Positions 10,019 to 17,951 of a stretch of DNA of 64,000 bases are shown here, piece by piece. The number at the start of each line of letters is the position of its first letter. Position 1 is the stretch's first letter. The notes under the pieces were generated by a model, which was given only the letters and a program-made list of their open reading frames with translations, ran no database searches and was not told the origin of the DNA. Source of the stretch: Pseudomonas paralcaligenes. GTDB lineage: Bacteria; Pseudomonadota; Gammaproteobacteria; Pseudomonadales; Pseudomonadaceae. The translations under genes were made by a program, and so were the position numbers. The stretch lies in the NCBI RefSeq assembly GCF_019655855.1, contig NZ_BPFX01000029.1, forward strand, positions 1 to 64,000, in the 5' to 3' direction.

Positions 10019-11272
10019 ATGAGCCGCCTGAACAAGGAACTGGGCCTGCTGCAGGGTGTCGCGCTGCTCAGCACCTCGCTGCTGGGCACCGGCATCTTCG
10101 TGGTGCCGGCGCTGGCCGCCACCGCCGCCGGCGAGGCCTCGCTGTGGGCCTGGCTGATCCTCATCGCCCTGGTGCTGCCGGTGGCCTTCACCTTCGCCCA
10201 GCTCGGCCGCCGCTTCCCCCACGCCGGCGGCGCGCCGCACCTGATCGGCCGCGCCTTCGGCCCGCGCGCCGAGCGGCTGATCGCCTTCCTGTTCCTCGCC
10301 GTGCTGCCGGTCGGCCTGCCGGCGGCGCTGAACATCGCCACCGGCTTCTGGCAGGCGGTGCTGCCGGTGAACCGGGGCGAGGCCCTGCTGATCCAGTGCG
10401 CCACCCTCGGCGCCATGCTCCTGCTCGGCCAGCGCCCGGCGCGCGCCAGCGGCCTGGTGCAGGGGCTGATCGCCCTGGCCATCCTCGGCACCGTGGCGCT
10501 GGTCTGGTGGGTTGGCGACCTGCCGCTGGCGCACCAGCCGCTGCTGCCGGCCCTGGACGACAACTGGACGCTGATCCCGGCGGCACTGGGCGTGATGTTC
10601 TGGTGCTTCGTCGGCATCGAGGCATTCACCCACCTGGGCGAGGAATTCCGCAACCCGCAGCGCGACTTCCCCCTGGCCCTGCTGCTCGGCGTGCTGCTGG
10701 CCGGCCTGGTGTACTGGGCCTTCTCGGTCGCGGTGTTGAGCTTCCACGTCTACGGCGACGTGCACAGCGACGCCGCCTCGCTACCGCGGCTGATGGACCA
10801 GTTGCTCGGCGGCGAGGCGCGCACCCTGGTGGCGGCGGTCGGCTACCTGGCCTGCTTCGCCTCGATGAACGTCTACATGCAGGGCTTCGCCCGGCTGATC
10901 TGGAGCCTGGCCGACGAGGGCAAGCTGCCCGCCCCGCTGGGCACCCTCAACCGCCACGGCGTGCCGGCCCGCGCCCTGCTGCTGGTGGTCGTGATCTGCG
11001 CCCTGTGCGCCAGCCTGACGACCCTGCTGCAGCTCTCGGTGGACGACCTGATCCGCTACGCCAACGGCAACTTCGTGGTGGTCTACCTGCTCAGCATGGC
11101 CGCCGGCGCAGTGCTGCTGCGCGGCGCCTGGCGCCTGCTCGCGGCGTTCAGCACCCTGCTCTGCGCGGCGGTGCTGGCGATGCTCGGCGTCGAGGCGCTG
11201 TACGCCCTGGGCCTGGTCGGCCTGTTGCTGCTGCTCGACCGCCTGCGCCTGACGCAGAGATCCCTGACGTAG
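10019..11272 (+). CDS. yjeH: Amino-acid exporter, YjeH-like APC permease
   Basis: A 417-aa APC-superfamily permease with about twelve membrane segments, matching E. coli YjeH in length. YjeH exports methionine and branched-chain amino acids. The N-terminus LNKELGLLQGVALLSTSLLGTGIF shows the conserved unwound-helix GTGIF motif, and FWCFVGIEAFTHLGEEFRNP is the usual TM6 signature. The ATG at 10019 is used because it begins the family N-terminus; the open frame extends further only through the Lrp antisense region. The TAG stop (11270-11272) lies inside a palindromic repeat. The divergent Lrp-family gene suggests ligand-responsive control. Confidence 0.85.
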   Translation: MSRLNKELGLLQGVALLSTSLLGTGIFVVPALAATAAGEASLWAWLILIALVLPVAFTFAQLGRRFPHAGGAPHLIGRAFGPRAERLIAFLFLAVLPVGLPAALNIATGFWQAVLPVNRGEALLIQCATLGAMLLLGQRPARASGLVQGLIALAILGTVALVWWVGDLPLAHQPLLPALDDNWTLIPAALGVMFWCFVGIEAFTHLGEEFRNPQRDFPLALLLGVLLAGLVYWAFSVAVLSFHVYGDVHSDAASLPRLMDQLLGGEARTLVAAVGYLACFASMNVYMQGFARLIWSLADEGKLPAPLGTLNRHGVPARALLLVVVICALCASLTTLLQLSVDDLIRYANGNFVVVYLLSMAAGAVLLRGAWRLLAAFSTLLCAAVLAMLGVEALYALGLVGLLLLLDRLRLTQRSLT

Positions 11273-11288
11273 GTGCGCCATGCGCACC
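11268..11288. repeat. Palindromic repeat (GTAGGTGCGCC variant)
   Basis: CGTAGGTGCGCC ATGCGCACC is a single arm of the family also found at 12711, 19878, 29199 and 51555. Its TAG is the stop codon of the yjeH-like gene. Confidence 0.75.
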
Positions 11289-11373
11289 CTCCAGGATCAT
11301 GGCACCCCGCACGGGGTGACCTGAGCGCGCCAGGGGTTCTATCCTTGCAGCGAGCCCGCCGAAAGGAAGCCCC

Positions 11374-12714
11374 ATGCGCCGCATCCTCCGCGACCTGAAA
11401 ATCCTCCTTCTCGCCAACCTGTGGATCGTGCCGGTGCTGGCCGCCCTGGTCGGCGCCCTGTTCTACTTCGTCGCCCCGCCGCCGCCGATGCACGCGCGCA
11501 TGGCCACCGGCGCCGCCAGCGGCGGCTACCACGCCTTCGCCGAGCGCCTGCGCGAGGAACTGGCCCGACAGGGCTTCGAGCTGGAGCTGGTCAACAGCCG
11601 TGGCTCGCGCGACAACCTCGCCCGGCTGGTCGACGGCCAGGTGGAACTGGCGCTGGTGCAGAGCGGCCAGGAGCTGACCCTGGACGACGACGTGCGCGAG
11701 CGCCTGGCCGGGCTCGGCGTGGTCTACCGCGAGCCGCTGTGGCTGTTCACCAGCCGCAAGGTGAAGTTCGAGCGCCTGGCCGACCTGACCAAGCTGCGCC
11801 TGGCCATCGGCGCCGACGACAGCGGCACCCAGGCGGTGACCGCCGCGCTGTTCGCCACCAACCGTATCGAGCCGGCGCAGTACCCGAAAGGCTGGCAGCC
11901 GCTGGGCGGCAGCCGCGCCGCCGACGCCCTGCTGGCCGGTGAGCTGGACGCCGCCTTCTTCGTCGGCCCGGCGGAGAACACCCTGATCCAGCGCCTGGCC
12001 CGCGAGCCGCGCCTGCAACTGGTCAGCCTGCGCCGCACCGAGGCCTACCTGGCGCGCCTGCCCTATCTCAGCCGGCTGGAGGTGGGCGAAGGCATGCTCG
12101 ACATGGCGCAGAACACCCCCGAGCGCGACATCGTCACCCTCGGCCCGGTCGCCACCCTGGTGGCCGGCGAGAACTTCCACCCGTCGCTCACTCCGCTGAT
12201 CCTGGAGGCCGCCCGCGAGGTGCTGAAGAACGGCAGCCTGCTCGACCCGGCCGGCAGCTACCCGCAGCGCCCGCCGCGCTCGCTGGCCACCCTGGCGGAG
12301 GCGGACTACTACTACGACAAGGGCCTGCCGATCCTGCAGCGCTACGTGCCGTTCCGCATCGCCTCGCTGGCCGACCGCTACATCATCCTCGCCATCCCGC
12401 TGCTGGTGCTGCTGTTCCCGCTGTTCAAGGCGGTCGGGCCGATCTACCAGTGGCGCATCCGCGCGCGCATCTACCGCTGGTACAAGCACCTGCGCGAGAT
12501 CGACCAGCAGTTGTACAAGGGCAAGCTCGACAACGACATCGGCGCCGAGATCGCACGGCTGGAGAAGCTGGAAGACGAACTGGCTCGGGTCGAAGTGCCG
12601 CTGTCCTATTCCAACGAGCTGTACGAGCTGCACATGCACCTGCGCTACATGATCGAGCGCCTGCGCTCGGTGCAGCAGCGCCGGGCGCAGGCGGCAGGAG
12701 ACATGGCTTCGTAG
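11374..12714 (+). CDS. Membrane-anchored TAXI-family TRAP solute-binding protein
   Basis: A 446-aa protein. TM1 (residues about 9-34) is followed by a TAXI-type binding domain (MATGAASGGYHAFAERL ... LALVQSGQEL ... AIGADDSGTQAVT ... DAAFFVGPAENTL). A second TM at about 329-350 (YIILAIPLLVLLFPLFKAV) precedes a basic cytoplasmic tail rich in predicted helix (WRIRARIYRWYKHLREID ... IARLEKLEDELARV). TAXI proteins bind acidic or dicarboxylate ligands for TRAP transporters, but no TRAP permease lies nearby. The fusion to a membrane helix and helical tail suggests sensing or scaffolding; that is inference. The stop TAG at 12712 is part of a repeat. Confidence 0.82.
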   Translation: MRRILRDLKILLLANLWIVPVLAALVGALFYFVAPPPPMHARMATGAASGGYHAFAERLREELARQGFELELVNSRGSRDNLARLVDGQVELALVQSGQELTLDDDVRERLAGLGVVYREPLWLFTSRKVKFERLADLTKLRLAIGADDSGTQAVTAALFATNRIEPAQYPKGWQPLGGSRAADALLAGELDAAFFVGPAENTLIQRLAREPRLQLVSLRRTEAYLARLPYLSRLEVGEGMLDMAQNTPERDIVTLGPVATLVAGENFHPSLTPLILEAAREVLKNGSLLDPAGSYPQRPPRSLATLAEADYYYDKGLPILQRYVPFRIASLADRYIILAIPLLVLLFPLFKAVGPIYQWRIRARIYRWYKHLREIDQQLYKGKLDNDIGAEIARLEKLEDELARVEVPLSYSNELYELHMHLRYMIERLRSVQQRRAQAAGDMAS

Positions 12715-13099
12715 GGTGCGCCGTGCGCACCGATAAATTGGCAACGGGTAGCACGGATGAAATCCGGGGGCGGTGTTTGTCTGGTGCTTTGGTTTCCAGC
12801 CGATTGCCGAGTGTTCCGATACTTCCGGTTTCGCCCTCCCGGGCGACTCACTTTTCTTTGTTTGCGCAAAGAAAAGTAAGCAAAAGAAAGCGCACCCCGG
12901 CATCCGGGTCCGGGCTGCGCCCGGACTTCCCTCCCTCCGGTGCCGCTCCGGGGGCACGGCATACACGGGCCATCCCTGGCCCGTTATGCCTTTCGCCGCA
13001 TCCATGCGGCTCATCCCCCTACGCTACACCTCCACTCGGCCTCCTGACGGGGACTCGGGCTCCGAGCTGCTTGATAATCTGCTTCTGCCGCTACGCGGA
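12711..13099 (+). repeat. Structured dispersed element, copy A (about 390 bp)
   Basis: The element starts with the GTAGGGTGCGCC palindrome, then a GGATGAAATCC hairpin. Hairpins follow at 12832-12845 (CGCCC/GGGCG), 12850-12877 (perfect 11-bp stem, 6-nt loop), 12908-12926 (GTCCGGGC-TGC-GCCCGGAC), 12940-12957 (GTGCC/GGCAC), 12965-12984 (ACGGGCCA-TCCC-TGGCCCGT) and 12995-13010 (GCCGCAT/ATGCGGC). An inverted homologue (copy B) lies at 30418-30791. I call it a repeat rather than a gene: open frames through it lack conserved starts, and the stems change in a paired way between the copies. Confidence 0.85.
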
Positions 13100-13117
13100 T
13101 TTGCTTCGCCATGACAA

Positions 13118-13448
13118 GGCTATGTCCCCGTTAGATGTTGTACTGCCCTGACCCCTTCTGGGTCCCCGCCTGCGCGGGGATGACGAGGTAGGGGTAGAGT
13201 TTCTTCCGAAACCGTCATTCCCGCGCAGGCGGGACAGCAGCTTTATCGCTGAACAGCGCTTGCGCTGGCCCGAAGGGGAATAATCCAGGGGCAGGCAGCC
13301 GCAGTGTTCAGATAGAGGGGCTTGACCGCGCAACGCGTAGGGTCGATCACGCTGATGGGTGATGGCCTGCGCCCCCCCTACCGGCTCCCAGGCAGGCCGC
13401 TTCCGCAGGGCAGCTGTAGCGTCTGCAACATGTAACGGGCACATAGCC
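13118..13448. mobile_element. Inverted-repeat-bounded unit, 331 bp (MITE-like, composite)
   Basis: It is bounded by 23-bp terminal inverted repeats: 13118-13140 begins GGCTATGTCCCCGTTAGATG, and 13426-13448 reads as the reverse complement with GGCTATGTGCCCGTTACATG. Inside lie an inverted pair of a GTCATTCCCGCGCAGGCGGG-type palindrome (about 13157-13185 and 13215-13236). No transposase is encoded. Its termini match those of the two 134-bp units. Confidence 0.7.
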
Positions 13449-13456
13449 TTTTTATT

Positions 13457-13590
13457 GGCCATGTCCACGTTAGTTGTTGCACACCTTGTGGGAGCGGCCT
13501 TGGCCGCGAATGTCGCGGCCAATCGGAATGCCACCCAGCCACTCCCACAAAAGCAGGATTGCGCCACCAACACGTAACAGGGACATAACC
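13457..13590. mobile_element. MITE-like element, 134 bp, copy 1
   Basis: Terminal inverted repeats span 13457-13479 (GGCCATGTCCACGTTAGTTG...) and 13568-13590 (reverse complement GGTTATGTCCCTGTTACGTG...). The interior holds a REP arm at 13488-13509 followed by CGCGGCCAATCGGAATGCC. Length and internal order are identical to the unit at 49227-49360. It has no coding capacity and starts 8 bp after the 331-bp unit. Confidence 0.8.
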
Positions 13591-13591
13591 C

Positions 13592-13625
13592 CAAAAAGAA
13601 GCCCCGCCGGGCGTACCGGCGGGGC
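13592..13625 (-). terminator. Intrinsic terminator of the aminopeptidase gene
   Basis: A 10-bp GC-rich stem GCCCCGCCGG/CCGGCGGGGC (13601-13610, 13616-13625) with a 5-nt loop, followed on the minus strand by TTCTTTTTG. It sits 20 bp beyond the aminopeptidase stop. Confidence 0.9.
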
Positions 13626-13645
13626 CTTTCTCCTTCAAGCGGGAC

Positions 13646-15253
13646 TCACTTGATCCAGTGCTTGCCCCAGTGGGTGATGTCGTAGGCCCTGGCCGCGCGT
13701 TTCAGGCTCGGGCCGGTCGGCTGGCTAGCGGCGATCTCGTCGTCGACCACCCGGGTCGACAGCGACAGCCAGCTGGTGACGAAGGCCATGGCGTCGCCGT
13801 TCACTTCCAATGCGCGCCGGTCGATGTTGTTCAGGTCATCGCAGGCCGCGTGGTAGCAAGGGTCGAGCGCGATGCCGGCGGTGCCGCCGTAGCGTGCCGC
13901 CTGCTCCTCGGTCTTCAGCACCTCGGCGCCGGTGAACAGGCCGCCGAAGGCGATGCCGTCGGTGAAGAACTGCGCGTAGTCCGAGCGGAAGGTGATCTCG
14001 TCGCCCTCGAACGGCAGGCCACGCAGCTTGTAATACTCCTCGAACAGCCTCTCGAGGGCGGCCGAGCCGGGCGGGCCTTCCAGGCCGAAGGCGGAACCGT
14101 CGCCGTCATACACGAAGTAGGCGAAGTTCGGCGAGGCGATCATGTCGAAGTTGAGATACGCCTTGATCTTCGCCTTCTCCTCCGCCGGCAGCTGGCTGAC
14201 GTAGTAGGTCGAGCCGACCAGGCCGGACTCCTCCGCGCCCCACCAGGCGAAGCGCAGGCGGTTGGTCGGCCGGGCCTTGCTCAGCTGCAGCGCCAGTTCC
14301 AGCAGCGCGGCGCTGCCCGAGCCGTTGTCGTTGATGCCCGCGCCCTCGTACACCGAATCCAGGTGCGCGCCGGCCATCACCACGTTGCCCGGGTTGCCGT
14401 GGCGGGTCTCGGCGATCAGGTTGTGGGTCTCGGTGCGCTTGCGCGTCACGTCCGCCACCACCCGCACCTGCACGTCGGCCATCTGCGCCAGGGCCATGCC
14501 CACCTCGTAGGTGGCGAACAGCACCGGGATGCCGCCGGCATAGGCGTCGCCCAGGGTGGCGCTGATCAGGCCCTTGCGATCCTCGGTGTCGCCCTGGTTG
14601 AACAACACCACGCCGGTCGCGCCGGCGTCGGCAGCGTTCTGCGCCTTCGTCGCGAAGTCGCAGGCGCCGCGCTGCAGCAGGGCGATGGCGCCGGCCGGGA
14701 AGCCGGCGAAATCCTCGGCCTCGCAGCCGCTGGTGGAGGTGTTGCCGTCGCCCAGGGCGATGTCCACCGGCACGGCGGCGGCGGTGACGTCGCCCGCTTC
14801 GGTCTGCGACAGGTAGGTGAAGTCCACCTCCCACTCGTACTGCGCCGGGGTCGGCGCCACGGCCTGCAGCTGGCCCGGGCCCTGCGGATAGAAGGCGCTG
14901 AACGGGAAGGCCTGCAGGCGCACCTGGTAGCCGGCGCGTTCGAGGGTCTGCTTCACGTAGTCGATCGAGCCCTGGTAGCCCGGCAGGCCGGCGGCGCGGT
15001 TGCCGCCATTGGCCAGGGCGATGTCGTGGAGCATCTGCAGGTGCTGTTCCGTTCGCTCGGCCTGCATGCAGCGCGGCAGCAACAGCGGCGTGGCGTTGAT
15101 CTGGCCGTAGCGGCATTCCAGCGGGCCGAGCCGCGTGGGGCTCCAGAGCTTGTCGAACAGCGAGCCCAGGTCGCGGGCCTCGGTGGCCAGGGCCGGCGCG
15201 GACACGCCGGCCAGGAGGGAAGCCAACAGCAGGTGAGGTTTCTTGAAGTGCAT
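13646..15253 (-). CDS. Secreted M28 leucine aminopeptidase, PaAP homologue
   Basis: A 535-aa protein closely resembling the secreted aminopeptidase PaAP of P. aeruginosa along its length. A signal peptide (MHFKKPHLLLASLLAGVSAPALA) is followed by a PA domain (about 130-265, including TYLSQTEAGDVT and TSTSGCEAEDFA) and the M28 zinc domain: HLDSV (His), NDNGSGSA (Asp), WWGAEESGL (Glu pair), NFDMI (Asp) and a late His in CYHAACD. It should be exported by Sec then type II secretion and release N-terminal residues from peptides. The start at 15253 has GGAGAA 7 nt upstream; the longer in-frame start would precede the signal. A 270-bp divergent gap separates it from yejK. Confidence 0.9.
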   Translation of the reverse strand: MHFKKPHLLLASLLAGVSAPALATEARDLGSLFDKLWSPTRLGPLECRYGQINATPLLLPRCMQAERTEQHLQMLHDIALANGGNRAAGLPGYQGSIDYVKQTLERAGYQVRLQAFPFSAFYPQGPGQLQAVAPTPAQYEWEVDFTYLSQTEAGDVTAAAVPVDIALGDGNTSTSGCEAEDFAGFPAGAIALLQRGACDFATKAQNAADAGATGVVLFNQGDTEDRKGLISATLGDAYAGGIPVLFATYEVGMALAQMADVQVRVVADVTRKRTETHNLIAETRHGNPGNVVMAGAHLDSVYEGAGINDNGSGSAALLELALQLSKARPTNRLRFAWWGAEESGLVGSTYYVSQLPAEEKAKIKAYLNFDMIASPNFAYFVYDGDGSAFGLEGPPGSAALERLFEEYYKLRGLPFEGDEITFRSDYAQFFTDGIAFGGLFTGAEVLKTEEQAARYGGTAGIALDPCYHAACDDLNNIDRRALEVNGDAMAFVTSWLSLSTRVVDDEIAASQPTGPSLKRAARAYDITHWGKHWIK

Positions 15254-15523
15254 GGGGGTTCTCCAATCCATGTTTGGAGCAGATGGATGCGCGAGCGCTT
15301 GTGGCGCCGCGCGTGCCGTCCCTTACTGCGTCGTGTGGACGAGAAGACGGTAGACGGCGTTCTTCCGGCAAGCGAAGCGGTAGATGCGCGATTTCCTGAA
15401 AATGCCGACTGATCGACGCATAACCCCTCAAGATGCCAGCACATCGCCAGCACCACCCCACCGGCGCGGCGATGTCGGGTAGACTCTGCCCGCTCCCCTT
15501 TCCACAGCCCGAAGACGCCCGCC

Positions 15524-16531
15524 ATGCCGATCCGCCACTGCATCGTCCACCTGATCGACAAGAAGCCCGACGGCTCGCCGGCCGTGCTCCACGCCCGCGA
15601 CTCGGAGTTGGCCGCCTCGCCGGCCATGGAGAACCTGCTGGCCGATCTCAACGAGAGCTACAACGCCAAGCAGGGCAAGGCCTGGGGCCTGTTCCACGAG
15701 GAGTCCGGCGCCTACCCGTTCAGCGGCTGGCTGAAGGCCTACCTGGACGGCGAGCAGGATTTCACCGCGTTCAGCCGCCAGGCGGTGGAGCAGCTGCAGA
15801 AGCTGATGGAGGAATCCAACCTGTCCACCGGCGGCCACGTGCTGTTCGCCCACTACCAGCAGGGCATGACCGACTACCTGGCCATCGCCCTGCTGCACCA
15901 CAGCGAGGGCGTGGCGGTGACCGAGGCGCTGGACGTGGCGCCGGCCAAGCACCTGGACCTCGGCCAGCTGCACCTGGCGGCGCGCATCAACATCTCCGAG
16001 TGGCGCAACAACGCCCACTCCAAGCAGTACATCTCGTTCATCCGCGGCAAGAACGGCAAGAAGGTCTCGGACTACTTCCGCGACTTCATCGGCTGCCAGG
16101 AGGGCGTGGACGCGCCGAGCGAGACGCGCACCCTGCTCAAGGCCTTCAGCGATTTCGTCGAGAGCGAGGACATGGCCGAGGAGCAGGCCCGCGCCAAGAC
16201 CGAGACGCTGGTCGACTACGCCACCAGCCAGGCCAAGCTGGGCGAGCCGATCACCCTGGACGAGCTGTCCGGGCTGATCGACGAAGATCGCCCGCGCGCC
16301 TTCTTTGAACACATCCGCAACAAGGATTACGGCATGGCGCCGGAATTTCCTGCGGACAAGCGCACCCTCAGCCAGTTCCGCCGCTTCACCGGCCGCGCCG
16401 AGGGCCTGTCGATCAGCTTCGAGGCCCATTTGCTGGGCTCGAAGATCGAGTACGATGAGGCGCGCGACATGCTGATCATTCGCCAGGTACCGACCCAGCT
16501 CAAGGACCAACTCAAGCGTCGCAAGGAGTGA
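15524..16531 (+). CDS. yejK: Nucleoid-associated protein YejK/NdpA
   Basis: A 335-aa member of the YejK (37-kDa nucleoid-associated) family, normal length. It starts [15 protein letters not shown] and ends in a basic region ([10 protein letters not shown]); [25 protein letters not shown] and the [16 protein letters not shown] segment are strongly conserved. The family is associated with the bacterial nucleoid and binds DNA/topoisomerase partners; its exact job is unsettled. The glutaredoxin gene starts 2 nt after its stop, so the two form an operon. Confidence 0.93.
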   Translation: MPIRHCIVHLIDKKPDGSPAVLHARDSELAASPAMENLLADLNESYNAKQGKAWGLFHEESGAYPFSGWLKAYLDGEQDFTAFSRQAVEQLQKLMEESNLSTGGHVLFAHYQQGMTDYLAIALLHHSEGVAVTEALDVAPAKHLDLGQLHLAARINISEWRNNAHSKQYISFIRGKNGKKVSDYFRDFIGCQEGVDAPSETRTLLKAFSDFVESEDMAEEQARAKTETLVDYATSQAKLGEPITLDELSGLIDEDRPRAFFEHIRNKDYGMAPEFPADKRTLSQFRRFTGRAEGLSISFEAHLLGSKIEYDEARDMLIIRQVPTQLKDQLKRRKE

Positions 16532-16532
16532 C

Positions 16533-16868
16533 ATGGGCAAACGGATATTCGTGCTGCTGGCGGTGCTCGCCGCCTGGCAGCACTGGGACCGCATCGAGAC
16601 CTTCCTCGGCCTGAGGCCGACCCCGCAGGTGGTGGCGGCCGAGGCCGGCGTGGTGCTGTACGCCACCGCCTGGTGCGGCTACTGCGCCAAGACCCGCTCC
16701 TTCCTCGCCGAGCAGGGCATCCCCTACACCGAGATCGACATCGAGAAGTCCAGCGAAGGTCGCCGCGCCTACGAGGCGCTGGACGGTCGCGGCGTGCCGC
16801 TGCTGACCATCGGCAGCACGGTGGTGCGCGGCTACGACCCGGCGGGGATCAAGGCCGCGCTGCACTAG
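16533..16868 (+). CDS. N-terminally membrane-anchored glutaredoxin
   Basis: 111 aa. An N-terminal hydrophobic helix (KRIFVLLAVLAAW) precedes a glutaredoxin fold beginning VVLYATAWCGYCAKTRSFL. The active site is CGYC, and the cis-proline region is GVPLLTIGSTVVRGYDP, with an EIDIEKSSEGRRAYEAL segment between. It should reduce disulfides or glutathionylated proteins. The helix has no cleavage motif, so the domain is probably tethered to the inner membrane; the side it faces is not determined. It is coupled to yejK (2-nt gap). Confidence 0.85.
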   Translation: MGKRIFVLLAVLAAWQHWDRIETFLGLRPTPQVVAAEAGVVLYATAWCGYCAKTRSFLAEQGIPYTEIDIEKSSEGRRAYEALDGRGVPLLTIGSTVVRGYDPAGIKAALH

Positions 16869-16893
16869 CACCTGTTGCCCTGTTGTTACACCT

Positions 16894-16942
16894 GTGGGAG
16901 CGGCCTTGGCCGCGAAAAGCTCGCGGCCAAGGCCGCTCCCAC
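16894..16942. repeat. REP pair (inverted) at a convergent gene junction
   Basis: A perfect 22-bp inverted repeat with a 5-nt loop (16894-16915 / 16921-16942), same sequence as 7473-7534. It separates the converging glutaredoxin and GST genes and could terminate both. Confidence 0.92.
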
Positions 16943-16953
16943 AATAGGGTTTT

Positions 16954-17889
16954 TCAGCAGGCCTCGACGCGGAAGCCGAAGCGCGGGAAATGCACGTGGA
17001 CCGTCCCCGCGCGCTCGTCCTCGCGGCGCAGGATGATCGACTCATCCGTCACGCCGGCCAGCTCGCCCGCCACCGGATCGACGCCATAGTCGGTGGCCGC
17101 CACCTTCACCTGCTGTCCGACCGAGAGCCCCAGCGACGCGCTGGCATCCCCCTCCGGCAACGCCGCCGGCGTCGCTTCGCGGGCGATGGCGATGGCTTCC
17201 TCGGCGCTCAGGGCGCTGGATGCGCCATGACCGAAGCCGAGCACCCGGCCCAGCCAGGCGGCCACCGCCGGGTAGTCGTCGACCAGCGGCGCGGTGACGT
17301 GGGTGGCCTTGAGGAACCACAGCGAATGGGCCAGGGCGAAGTCCGCCACCGAGGGCTCGCCGAACAGGAAGTCGCCCTCCTCGCGGGACAGCTGCTGCTC
17401 CAGGCGCGCCATCAGCGCCGGCCATTGCAGCTTGGCCTGTTCCAGCGGCAGGCGGCTGGCGGTGCCGCCGGAGAACAGCGCGGCGCGGTCGGCGGCGAAC
17501 GCCTGCTGGGCGGCCGGCGGCAGCTTGCCCATGCGCACGGCGATGGAGGCCGGCTGGAACACCAGCGCCACGGCATGCTGGAACACCACCGTGTCGGCCC
17601 ACAGGGCGAAGCTCGCCACGGTGAACTCCTGGCCCTCCGGGAACAGCGCCGGGGTGGCCTTCTCCGCCTCCAGGCGGCGGGCGATCAGCGCAGTGTCGCA
17701 GTAGATGTCGGCGCCGACCTGCAGCACCGGAGTCTTGCGGTAGCCGCCGGTGAGCGCGGTCAGGTCCGGCTTGGGCATGACCCGCGGGATGTCCACCGAG
17801 CGCCACGACAGCTGCTTGAAGCCCAGCATCAGGCGGGCCTTCTCGGCGAAGGGCGAGGCATCGTAGTGGTGCAGGATCAGTTCGGACAT
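16954..17889 (-). CDS. Glutathione S-transferase-like protein with extra C-terminal domain
   Basis: 311 aa. The N-terminal thioredoxin-like half (LILHHYDASPFAEKARLMLGF, then GGYRKTPVLQVGADIYCDT) and the all-helical half (GEPSVADFALAHSLWFL) are GST family. Beyond about residue 235, where ordinary GSTs end, a roughly 75-residue extension follows: LGLSVGQQVKVAATDYGVDPV ... GELAGVTDESIILRREDERAGTVHVHFPRFGF. This looks like a small beta barrel. The active-site Ser/Cys is probably Ser in DASPF. The substrate is unknown. Confidence 0.82.
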   Translation of the reverse strand: MSELILHHYDASPFAEKARLMLGFKQLSWRSVDIPRVMPKPDLTALTGGYRKTPVLQVGADIYCDTALIARRLEAEKATPALFPEGQEFTVASFALWADTVVFQHAVALVFQPASIAVRMGKLPPAAQQAFAADRAALFSGGTASRLPLEQAKLQWPALMARLEQQLSREEGDFLFGEPSVADFALAHSLWFLKATHVTAPLVDDYPAVAAWLGRVLGFGHGASSALSAEEAIAIAREATPAALPEGDASASLGLSVGQQVKVAATDYGVDPVAGELAGVTDESIILRREDERAGTVHVHFPRFGFRVEAC

Positions 17890-17951
17890 GGCGGGACTCC
17901 GCTGATTGTTGGAATTGGAGGCCGCAGCTTAGCCGCAGCCGGTGCCGGGGC

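Larger units (their letters stand above)
12715..13645. other. 930-bp gene-free, repeat-only interval
   Basis: Everything between the TAXI gene and the aminopeptidase gene is accounted for by repeats: structured element copy A (to 13099), a 331-bp inverted-repeat-bounded unit (13118-13448), a 134-bp MITE-like unit (13457-13590) and the aminopeptidase terminator (13592-13625). Open frames here are translations of these repeats and are not annotated. Confidence 0.8.

Noticed and set aside
12773..13114. Small open frames through structured element A (and the matching ones in B)
   Set aside because: No shared start codon or ribosome site between the copies, and stems covary at the DNA/RNA level, so protein coding is unlikely.
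13091..13594. 167-residue minus-strand open frame in the repeat interval
   Set aside because: It reads across the MITE termini, REP arms and GTCATTCCCGCG palindromes; its sequence is just the translation of repeats.
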